The translations under genes were made by a program, and so were the position numbers. Of a stretch of DNA of 64,000 nucleotides, positions 48,541-59,500 are shown one piece after another (within the stretch, counting starts at the first letter, position 1; each line of letters starts with the position of its first letter). The stretch comes from Ralstonia pickettii (GTDB lineage: Bacteria > Pseudomonadota > Gammaproteobacteria > Burkholderiales > Burkholderiaceae): the NCBI RefSeq assembly GCF_001699815.1, contig NZ_MCGB01000086.1, positions 115,804 through 179,803 on the forward strand. Reading direction: 5' to 3'. The notes under the pieces were generated by a model. It saw only the letters and a list, made by a program, of their open reading frames with translations, did no database searches and had not been told where the DNA came from.

Positions 48541-49500
48541 ATGAAGATGCACCGGCTGGATCTGAAAGCCATGCGCGTGGTGGAACGGGCAGTAGCGGCG
48601 TCGCTGGGCTTGACTGCGGCCACGTCCGCTTTCGGCGCAGACTTCCGCCCTTTTCCTACCGCACTCTCACTGCCCCGGGGTGTTGCGGCTAATACCGTTG
48701 TGGCGAGAGCCTATTTGACGCCTCAAACGTTATGTGGCGAGGGCACATGCAGGTTGGTGAATTTCCGTCCTATTAGCCATGTTAATGTCGCCTCGGGTGA
48801 CGTACCGGGCTTTGTATCAAACGGACCGACCGTCATCACAGAAATCAAAGGCTTGCGGATGCAAGTCCTCGTCAATGGGGAACCACAGACAAGGCTGGAT
48901 GAAAATCAACCGTCCATAAAATTTTCTTCGCCGATCGAAATTCAATTGCTGAGGGACGCTTCCCCAGAGTTGGGCAACGGAACAACCGCCGATTCAATTC
49001 AGTTCTGGTTTTTCACAAAGACAACGTCGGGAACCAACAGGATCGATAACTACATCCGCCTTAACACGAGGCTGACCAGAATCGAAGGAAGCTGCTCGGT
49101 ACCCAGTCGGACCGTAGAGCTGCAACCCGCTCGCGTGGGACGCCTGACTGGTGTTGGCGCAACGGCTGGCGAGCGTAGCTTCCAGATCAACATTGACGAC
49201 TGCCCGAAGGGATACAACAAGATTCTCTACAGGCTCAAGCCGGTGGGCGACACCGTTGGGACGTCAGCGGGGGTATTGCCGCTTTCCGCCGAATCGACTG
49301 CCAAAGGCGTGAGGATCAGGGTAACTGACAGTGCGGGGGCGCCTGTTGCATTCGATACGTCGAACAGAATCGATGCCTACAGCAAAGACACCGGCGGTTC
49401 GTTTTCTATCCCGATGCGCGTGTCATACGTTCAGACCGAAGCCAAGGTCACGCCCGGCACTGTGAATGGCGCCATGTCGGTGCTGATGGAGTATCAGTGA
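48541..49500 (+). CDS. Fimbrial adhesin/pilin-type protein of the chaperone-usher family
   Basis: A 319-residue exported protein. The signal peptide ends near SAFGADFRP. An N-terminal domain of about 170 residues contains a Cys pair (QTLCGEGTCRL). A C-terminal pilin-like domain starts with the first Cys (GSCSVPSRTVELQPARVGRL), has the second Cys in NIDDCPKGYNKILYRL, and ends with alternating strand residues MSVLMEYQ, the donor-strand type terminus. This two-domain layout is that of tip adhesins. No chaperone or usher gene is nearby, so partners must be elsewhere or missing. ATG 48541 has GGAGGAGAG upstream; the frame extends 30 codons earlier. Confidence 0.78.
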   Translation: MKMHRLDLKAMRVVERAVAASLGLTAATSAFGADFRPFPTALSLPRGVAANTVVARAYLTPQTLCGEGTCRLVNFRPISHVNVASGDVPGFVSNGPTVITEIKGLRMQVLVNGEPQTRLDENQPSIKFSSPIEIQLLRDASPELGNGTTADSIQFWFFTKTTSGTNRIDNYIRLNTRLTRIEGSCSVPSRTVELQPARVGRLTGVGATAGERSFQINIDDCPKGYNKILYRLKPVGDTVGTSAGVLPLSAESTAKGVRIRVTDSAGAPVAFDTSNRIDAYSKDTGGSFSIPMRVSYVQTEAKVTPGTVNGAMSVLMEYQ

Positions 49501-49528
49501 CGAACGGCGGCGCGGATGCGCTCGGCTG

Positions 49529-49888
49529 TCAGCTTCCGTCCTTGGTTTCCTTAGGCTTAGGCCCAAGCGCAGGGCCGCCGCCTCCGCCCGATCGGATGGG
49601 GCCAGCGTTGTCCTTTGGTCGCTCGAGGCTTTCACCTTTGCTGTTGTAGCCGCCAGGACGTTCCGGGCGATTTCCAGAGATGTCCACCCGTGTGGCGGGG
49701 TCGTGCGCTTTGCCGCCGCTGTCTGTGCCGCCACCAGATGTGCGTCCCCCGGAGTCGCCGCCACCACCGGACTTGTTTCCCGAGGTTGATGTCCCTGACT
49801 TCGTGCCCGGGCTCACCGGCTTTACGCTGTCGCTAGCATGCGCCCATGCGGCGGTCAGTATGGTCAGCAGTGCAATCACTCGCTTCAT
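49529..49888 (-). CDS. Small secreted Gly/Ser-rich protein, unknown function
   Basis: A 119-residue protein with signal peptide MKRVIALLTILTAAWAHA, followed entirely by low-complexity Gly, Ser, Thr, Lys and Pro sequence (runs such as NKSGGGGDSGGRTSGGGTDS). GGAGGG precedes ATG 49888. There is no recognisable fold; it is likely a disordered periplasmic or secreted protein. It lies between the fimbrial gene and cdiA on the opposite strand. Functional connection to either is unproven. Confidence 0.6.
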   Translation of the reverse strand: MKRVIALLTILTAAWAHASDSVKPVSPGTKSGTSTSGNKSGGGGDSGGRTSGGGTDSGGKAHDPATRVDISGNRPERPGGYNSKGESLERPKDNAGPIRSGGGGGPALGPKPKETKDGS

Positions 49889-50508
49889 GCATCCCTCCCT
49901 GTGGTCGCGCAGAGCGCGCACGGCAACAGTAGGCGGCAGGCATTGCCGCCGCCATCCCCAAGTCGCGGGGTGGGGGCATGGAGATGGTAGGGGTGCCCAG
50001 CCCGAGGTGGCCCAAGCGCGAACTACCCGCGATCGGCTGACGTTTTCACCGATGCCACTGCCGGAATCGCGCTGCAAAGTCTCAATTAATCTGAATTCAA
50101 TATCACCGAATGCAGATGTAAATATCATTGAACGTCGCGCATTTGCATCGAATTTACGGTTGTTAATCTTCGAGCTGGTCCTTTCGATTATCATCCGCGC
50201 AAACAGCAAAAGGCACTCCCTCCGTCAGTCGAGTGAGGCCGTCGGGGTTGTTCCATTTCAGACGGGGCAGGGAGTGCTTTCGCATGAGACGACATCTCAG
50301 GCGCGCCGCCGTGTGTCTTCAAGGCGCTGGACATCCGCTCGGCGTGTCTTCCGTCGGCGCATACGCTGACCTGCCTCTTCCCTGAAGTGAAACGATCTTG
50401 CCGCTCCAGTGCGAGCGGCTTGCCTGTCGTCGTCTTTCCTCGCCTGCTTGCGATCGCGCCCGGTCGTCAGCAGGCACTTGCCGTCTCCATTGCCAGTAGA
50501 GAAACATC
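49889..50508 (+). promoter_or_regulatory. Upstream region of the contact-inhibition locus with long inverted repeat
   Basis: The part at 50080-50190 is AT-rich relative to the surroundings and is the likely promoter region, though no clean hexamer pair stands out. AAAGGCACTCCCTCCGTC (50209-50226) can pair, with small gaps, with GACGGGGCAGGGAGTGCTTT (50261-50280). The perfect core is GCACTCCCT/AGGGAGTGC. TGAGA-CGACA-TCTCA (50285-50299) follows. These suggest a structured leader of over 200 bases before the cdiA ATG. Confidence 0.45.
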
Positions 50509-53500
50509 ATGAACGCCAAGTGTTATCGAACTGTCTTCAACGCCGTGCGCGGCATGCTGGTTGCCGTGGAGGAAACGGCCAGAAGCACAGGCAAGGGGCG
50601 TGACACGGGAAGCCGCGCCAGCCGCCGGGCATCTGCGCTGACGTTGAGTACGGTGGCCGCGCTGGCAGCGCCAGGCCTGAATGCGCAATCACTTACACCA
50701 GACCGCAATGTTCCTGGTCCCCACCCCGTCGTGGGGGTGGCGGCAAATGGCACGCCGGTGGTGAACATCAATGCGCCTTCGGCTGCTGGCGTCAGTTCCA
50801 ACGCGTTCACGAACTACAACGTGGGCCAGGCCGGCGTTGTGCTCAACAACAGTGGTCAGAATTCTCAGACGCAAATCGCGGGCTGGGTGCAGGGCAACCC
50901 ATTCCTGGGCAACAGCGCGGCGCGCGTCATCCTGAACCAGGTGACCAGCGGCAATCCGTCCGTGCTGGCAGGCCCCACAGAAATCGCAGGCAACCAAGCC
51001 AGCCTCATCGTTGCCAACCCCGCGGGCATCACGTGTGCCGGTTGTTCGTTCATCCAGGCGCCTCGGGTCACGCTCACCACCGGCACGCCCAACTTCGATG
51101 CGCTGGGCAACATCTCGAGCATCTCGGTCCAACAAGGTCAAATTACGGTCAACGGCGCAGGCCTTGATGCGCGCGGCGCGCAGCTTGATTTGCTGTCTCG
51201 CGCCATGGCCATCAATGGTCAAGTGTGGGCTGAACGTCTCAATGCGGTAGCGGGTGCCAATAGCGTCGACTACGGCAGCGTCACGCCAACCGCGATTGCG
51301 GGCGTGGGCGCGGCACCGCAGGTCGCCATCGACGTTGGCCAGCTGGGCAGCATGTACGGCGGTGGCGCCACGCGGTTGATCGGCACCGAGCAAGGGCTGG
51401 GCGTCAACATCGGCGGCAACCTCGCTGCGCTCACCGGCAGCCTGAGCCTGGCGGCCAATGGCGATGTCACCATCACGCCGACCGGCCGCGTGCAAAGCGC
51501 GGCGGATGCCAACATCTCGGCACCCAACATCAACAACCAGGGCGTGATCACCAGCCCTGGCAACGTGACGGTGTCTGGCAGCACGACCAACAGCGGCACC
51601 GTGGTTGCCGGCGGCAACGCCACCATCACCGGCCCGCAAGTCACCAATAGCGGCACGATCGGCGCGGGTGTCGATACGAACGGCAATGTCACGCAGCCGG
51701 GGGCAGTGGCATTGAATGCAACAGGCGCAGTGCGCAACAGCGGCAATCTGCTGGCCGGTCAGAGCATTGGCGTGACCGGTGCAAGCATTGACGCCAGCAA
51801 CGGCAACGTCGCCACGCAAGGCACGGTCTCGCTGTCCGCCACGGGCGATGTGGCCACGCGCAGCGCGACCATTTCGGGCGGCAGCGTAACCGTTCAGGCC
51901 GGCGGCACGTTGGACAACACAGCCGGCAGCCTCTCGTCCAACACCACGCTGCAGGTTGGCGCTCAGCGCGTCGTCAACCAGGGTGGTCTGCTGGCTTCCA
52001 CCGGCAACACGAGCATCACCACTGGCTCGCTGGACAACACCTCCGGAGCACTGGGCTCCAATAGCGGCAGCCTCGCCGTTAACGCTACGGGTGACATCAC
52101 CAATGCCAAGGGCAAACTGGTTGCTGCGCAAGACGTCTCCATCACTGGCGGCAGCTTGGGCAACCAGGGTGGCACGGTGTCGGCTCAGAACCTGTCGCTC
52201 AACACAGGGACTGGCGCGGTAGACAACACCGGCGGTACGGTTTCCGCCGCGGGCACGGCAAACGTTACGGCCGGTAGCCTTGTCAACCAAGGCGGCACGC
52301 TTGCAGCCGCCGGCAATGTGTCTGCCCACGTGGCCAGCCTGGACAACACCTCAGGTGTGCTCGGCTCCGGCAGTGGCACCTTGAACGTCAACAGCAGCGG
52401 CGCCATCACGAACGCGGGCGGCAAGTTGGTCGCAGCGCAGGATGTGACGCTTGCGGGCACGAGCCTGGGAAATCAGGCCGGTGCAATCTCGGCGCGTAAT
52501 CTTTCCCTCAATACGGGCACGGGCGCCATCGACAACACGGGCGGCTCGATGGCCGCCTCGGGTACGGCCAACATCCAGGGCGGCAACCTCGTCAACCGTG
52601 GTGGCACGCTCGCCGCTACCGGCGATGTCACCGCGACGGTGGCCAGCGTGGACAACACTGGCGGTGCGCTCGGCTCCAACACCGGCAACCTGATCGTCAA
52701 CAGCACGGGTTCGATTGCCAACGCGAGTGGCGGCAAGCTTGTCGCTGCACAGGATGTCACCCTGAATGCCGCGACGATCGGCAATCAGGCGGGCACCGTC
52801 TCTGGTCGCAATCTGTCGCTCAACGCCGGAGCGGGGGCCATCGACAACACCAATGGCACGGTGTCGGCATCGGGCGTGGCCAACGTTCAGGCTGGCAGCT
52901 TGATCAACCAGAGCGGCACGCTTGCCGCCAACGGCAACGTGCACGCGACCGTCGCGAGCCTGGACAACACGTCGGGCGTGCTGGGTTCCAGCACCGGCAA
53001 TCTGAAGGTGGACAGCAGCGGTGCCGTCACGAGCACGAACGGCAAGCTGATTGCCGCACAAGACGCCACATTCAACGCCGCCAGCTTGAGCAACCAGGGT
53101 GGCGCCATCTCGGCGCGCAACCTGTTGGTGAACGCAGGCGCTGGCACGGTCGACAACACCAATGGGCAAGTCTCCGCCTCCGGCACGGCAGACGTGACGG
53201 CGGGCAGCCTCGTCAACCGGGGCGGCACGCTCGCTTCTGCCGCGGACATGACCGCCACCGTGGCGAGCGTGGACAACACCGGTGGCGCACTTGGCTCCAG
53301 CGGTAACAACCTCGTCATCAACAGCACCGGCAATATCGCCAGCGCATACGGCAAGCTCATTGCCGGTCAGGATGCGACGCTCAATGCGGCGTCCCTTGGC
53401 AACCAGGCCGGCACCATCTCTGCGCGCAACCTCACGGTCAACACCGGGTCGGGCGCGGTCGACAACACCAGCGGTACGGTGTCCGCCTCGGGCGTGGCCA

Positions 53501-56500
53501 ACGTAACAGCCGGCAGCTTGGTGAACCAACTTGGCACGCTGGCCGGTGCGGGCAATGTCACAGCAAACGTGGCGCGCCTTGATAACACCTCGGGCGTACT
53601 GGGTTCCAGCGCTGGCGCCCTCAACGTCACCAGCACGGGCAATATCGGCAACGCGGGCGGCAAGCTGCTCGCTGCTCAAGATGTCACGCTCGCGGCAACC
53701 AGCATGGGCAACCAGGCGGGTACGGTCTCGGGTCAGAACGTCACCCTCAACACGGGGTCGGGCGCACTCGACAACACGGCAGGCAAGGTGTCCGCTGCCA
53801 ATGCGTTGCAGCTGACCGCCGGCGCGGTCACCAACCAGGGCGGCACGCTGGCCGCGACTGGCGATGTGCACGCCACGGTAGCCAGTCTGGACAACACCGC
53901 CGGTGGCATCCTCGGCTCCGGCCAGGGTGGGCTCACCCTCACCAGCACGGGCAACGTCGCCAATGCCGGCGGCAAGCTCCTCGCCACGCAAGATATTCAG
54001 CTTCAGGCGGCAAGCCTGGGCAACCAGGGCGGCACGGTGTCCGGTCGCAATGTGACGGTCAACACCGGCACAGGGGCGCTGGACAACACCGGCGGTGCCA
54101 TCGCGTCTACGGCCGCGCTCGATGCAACAGCGGGCGCCATCACGAACGCCAACGGCGGCGTGATGCAGGCGGGTACGACACTGGCAACCCACAGCCAATC
54201 GCTGGCCAATACCAAAGGCGCGGTGATCGGCAACGCAGTCTCGGTCAACGCCAACACGCTGACAAACCAGCAAGGCACGATTTCAGCGAACACCACGCTG
54301 GACGTGCAGAGCCAGACCTTGACCAACGACCAGGGCAAGCTGGTTTCCAACGGTGCGCTGACGGTCAATACCGGCACCCTCACCAACGCCGGCGGTCAGG
54401 TCGCCTCCAACAGCGATGTGACGGTGAATGGCGCGACGGTCGACAACTCCGCCGGCCTGATGCACTCCGGTGGCACGCTGACGGTATCCGGTGCCAACCT
54501 GCTCAACAAGAACACCAATACGGCCACGACCGGCATGGAGGGCGCAAATGTAGCGCTCACCGCCACGACGTCGCTCGACAACACAGCTGGTGCCATCCGC
54601 TCCGACCTCAACACGCAGCTCACGGCACCGTCGATCAACAACACGCAGGGCTCGATCCAATCGGCAGGCACGGTGGGTGCCAAGGCGACCGCTGCATTGA
54701 CGAACACCCAGGGCAACCTGAACGGCACCAAGAGCGTGGGTGTGACGGCTGGCCAGATGAGCGGCGACGGCACGGTGCAGTCGCAAGGCAGTGTGTCTCT
54801 GAACCTGCAGTCCGACTACAACAACAGCGGCACGCTGGCTGCCGGGCAAGACGTGTCGGTGACGACCACCGGCAACGTCACCAACTCGGGCACGATGTCC
54901 GCCGGCCGCAACCTCGCGGTGTCGGCCAACAACATCACCAACACGCAGAGCGGCCAACTGATTGGCACCGTATCGAACACGCTGACAGCGCAGGGCGCGC
55001 TGTCCAACGACGGCCTTATCGACGGTGGCGCGACCGTCGTGCGGGCGAACAACGTCGTCAACACGGGCCGTCTGTACGGGGATTCGGTCTCGATTGCTGC
55101 CAACACGCTAACGAACACCGTCAACGGCAGTGGCGTGGCGGGCGTCATCGCCAGCCGTGGCGACATGGACCTGGGTGTGCAGACGCTCAACAACCAGGAG
55201 CATGCGCTTATCTACGCGATTGGCAACATGCGTGTTGGCGGGGCGCTCGACGCGAGCAACCACGCGACTGGCTCAGCCCAGAATGTCGTCAACGGTTCGG
55301 CCACCATCAACGCCGACGGCAACCTGACGATTGCGGCCGCGCAAATCAACAACCAGAACAATCACTTCGCGACGACAAACCAGACGTCGCCGGGTACGCA
55401 TGTCGTGTCGTATCGGCTGAATGGGTCGACGCAGGACATCGACCCGACCACAGTCATGTTTATGCAGACGGGCCCGGGTACCAGCGCGCCTGGGACGGAT
55501 TGGCAGTGGCTGGGCGACTCGCGTCTGGGCGTCATGGTGCTGCCGTCCACGCAATATCCGTTCAATCGCTTCGGGCCCCCGTTTAACTACACCAACGATG
55601 GGCGTCAGCCCACCGTGGCCTATGTGCCGGAGACGCCCTGCAGCGCGGATTCCTGCACGGTGTCGAGCTATCCGGAACAGTTCCTCTACAAGACCACGGA
55701 CACCATCTGGGGTGTATTTGGCATCGCGCCGCCGCAGGAAATTGGCACGCAGCCAGACCCGAGCACCTATCAGCAGTACGCGCAGTATCAAGCAGACCTG
55801 ACCGCCTGGCAGCAGCGGCATGACGCTGCCGTTGCGCAATACCAGGTGCTGAACAACGCCATCACCGCGTTCAACCAGGACCTTCGCAACCGGCAAGTCG
55901 AGAGCTTCACCATCTACGACGGCACGCAGCAGATTACCCGCACGGTGGTCACGCAAAGCGACCCGGGGATGATTACATCCGGCGGCAACATGACGTTGAA
56001 TGCCGGCGTGGTGAACAACGTGGCCAGCCAGATGGTGGCCGGTGGCGACCTGACGGGCAGCAACGTGATTGGCACCCGACCAGTCAACGTTGGGATGCAG
56101 GGTACGCAAACCGTCACGACGAGCGGAACTGCGCAATACACCTACGTCGGCGGGGGGGGCGCATTCTCGTCCGACCACCGCCAGTACAACACCAGCCCAT
56201 GGCAAGGGCAGACCATCCAGACCAACTACCAGCTGGATGTGAGCCCCACCAACGGCTCCGGTCCGAATAGCCAGCCCACGGTCAAATCCGTTGCGGTGTC
56301 GACCAAGGCGGGCCTGGGTAATGGCGGCGGCGCGGCCGTTGCGGACTACAAGGCTATTGGCGGCGACACGGTGCAGCCTGGCAGTGCATCGGTGACGGTG
56401 CCCAACAGCGGGGTCATGCATATTCAGACGGCGTCCATTGCCACACCTGCTGGCGGCTCCGTCAGTGCCGCGACCACCTCTGTGACGCTGCCCGGCAACG

Positions 56501-59500
56501 TGGTCATCCGTACCGTGGTGCCGAACCTGACGCTGCCGAACAATGCCCTCTACCGCATCATCAGCGACCCGGGCAGCAGCGTGCTGGTCGAAACCGACCC
56601 GCGCTTTACCAACTTCCGGCAGTGGACATCGAGCGACACCATGCTGTCGCAGTTCCGCAATGACCCGGGTGCCACGCTCAAGCGCATCGGCGATGGCTTC
56701 TATGAGCAGCAGCTTATTCAGCAGCAAATCATCCGCGCCACGGGCCAGCGCTTTGTTGGCGACTACACCAGCAACGAAGATGAGTACAAGGCACTGCTGG
56801 CAAACGGCACCGCTGCAGGGAAGGCGTTTGGCCTGAACGTTGGCACGGCACTGACCGAAGCCCAGATGGCGCAGCTCACCAGCGACATCGTCTGGATGGT
56901 CAAGCAGACCGTGACGCTGGCCGACGGCAGCAAGCAGGATGTGCTGGTGCCGCAGGTCTATCTGCGCGCCAAGGACACCGACATCACCGGTGGCGGCACG
57001 TTGATGGCGGGCAGCAACGTCAGCTTCAACGCCAAGGGCGACGCGACGAACACCGGCACAATCGCCAGCCGCAACGTGACGGTGGTCACCGCTGACAACA
57101 TCGTCAACACCGGCACGCTGGCGGGCAGCACGCTGCTGGCGCAAGCCACGCAAGACATCAATAACCTCGGCGGCCATATCCAGGGCGACCAGGTGTTGCT
57201 GTCTGCCGGCCGGGATGTGAACCTGACCAGCACGACGGTCCAAACGAAGAACATCACCACCACCGGTACGAACATCAATCAGGTGGCGAGCATCGATGCC
57301 GGTGCGCTGTCCATCCAGGCAGGTCGTGATGCCAACTTGGCGGCGGTTGCCATCAACACGACGGGCAATGCCACCATCACCGCCAACCGCGATGTCAACC
57401 TGACGGCGGTGCGGCAGTCGAACGAAGAACATGTCGTGTGGGGGGATAAGAACCGCTCGGACCGTTCTTCGTATGCGGATGCGGGGACGCAGATCCAGAC
57501 CGGCGGGAACCTCGCTATCGGTGCGGGCCAGGATGTGAACGCTACGGCCGCGTACGCTAACGCCACGGCGGGCGGCATCCAGGTGGCTGCGGGGCGGGAT
57601 GTGAACCTCAACGCCGGCCAGAGCCATCAAGACGTTCGTGACGAGCACTATCAGAAGGAAACTGGCTTCCTGTCGTCCAAGACCACGCACACCATTGATT
57701 CGGCGGGTCAGACCAACGCTGTGGGCACCACACTGTCTGGCGACACGGTGACCGCGGCTGCGGGCCGTGACCTAACGGCGAAGGCAGCGACCATCGCTGG
57801 CACGGGCGACGTGAATCTGGCAGCCGGTAACAACCTGACCATCACGACTGCAGATACGGCAACCAGCGAATCTCACTTCAGGGACGTTAAGAAGTCGGGC
57901 TTGGGAAGCGCGGGCGCCGGCATCTCTTATGGCACCCACCAAACGACTGATACGACCAACGATACGGTGCGCGGCTCGCAAGGCAGCTTGGTGGGCAGCA
58001 CGGACGGCAGCGTTCACATGCAGGCCGGCAAAGACCTGCATATCACCGGCTCTGATGTCGTGGCAGCACAGAACGTCACGGGCGTTGCCCAGAACGTAAC
58101 CATCGACGCGGCGACTACCGACCACCACCACGACGAGACCCACGAAATCAAAAGTTCAGGCTTCACGCTGGCAATCAAGTCGCCAGTCATTGACGCCATC
58201 CAGAACGTTCAGCAGCAGGCTGAGGCATCTGGTAACAGCCAGAGCAGTCGTGCCTCTACATTGCACGCGATTGCCGCGGTTGACGGTCTTGGCGATGTCT
58301 TTGGAGCAGCGAAGGGCGCGGCGGGTGCATTGGCTGATGGTAAGAAGCCAGAGGCTAAGGTGGAGCTGAGCTGGGGCTCTTCGTCGAGTAAGACAACGTT
58401 CACAGAAGACAGCACGCAGAACAAAGGCAGCAGCATCAAGGCTGGGGGTGCGACGGCGTTCGTTGCAACGGGCGACGGGACGCCGGGTAGCGGGAATATC
58501 AACATTGTCGGTTCCGACATCAACGCGAAGAACGTGATGTTGCAAGCCAATAATCAGGTCAACCTGAAGGGCAGCACGGATACGGACAGCACGCGTAGCA
58601 CCAACGAATCCAAGAGTGCGAGCATCGGTGTCTCTTACGGCACCGGCGGTTTTGGCGTGTCGGCGTCGATGTCGAAGGCGCACGGTGATGCAAACTCGGA
58701 CGCCCAGACGCAGAACAACTCGCACATCAATGCCAGCGACACTCTGACTATCGTTAGCGGCGGTGATACCAATATCGTTGGCGCGAATGTGAACGCCAAC
58801 AAGGTTCTCGCGGATATTGGTGGCAACCTGAATCTTGCCAGCACACAGGACTCCAGCCGTAGCGCTGCCCACCAGGAAAGCTCAGGTGGTGGCTTCAGCA
58901 TCAGCCAAGGTGGTGCCAGCGGTAGCTTCAGTCATAGCAACGGTAACGCCAGCGGCAACTACGCGGGCGTGAACGAGCAGTCTGGCATCCAGGCCGGTGC
59001 CGGTGGCTTTGACATCAACGTCAAAGGCAACACGGACCTCAAGGGCGCGGTCATCGCCAGTACCGCAACACCCGACAAGAATCAGGTGACCACGGGCACG
59101 CTTACGTTCTCGGATGTTCAGAACCATTCGGACTACAACGCGAGCAGCAGCGGTTTCAGCCTGGGCGGCTCCATGGGTAACGGCGGAAGCACTTACAACC
59201 AGACATCTGGCAAGAGCGTTGCAGGTGGCGCACCGATGCTGTCCCAGAACGACAGCGGCAGTGAGAATGCGACGACTCGCAGTGCTGTCTCGCAAGGCAC
59301 CATCACGATTAGCAATCAGGACAAGCAAAAACAAGACATCGCCAGCCTGAGCCGCGATACAACCAACACGAACGGCACCGTCAGAAAGGCGCCTGATCTA
59401 CAGAACCTGCTGAACAACCAAGCCGACACTATGGCGGCAGCGCAGGCGGCAGGCGCAGCCATCGCGAGGGACATCGGTTCGTACGCGGATGCAAAAAAGG

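Noticed and set aside
52351..54273. 640-codon minus-strand frame opposite the cdiA repeats
   Set aside because: The apparent internal repeats simply mirror the 309-base repeats of cdiA.
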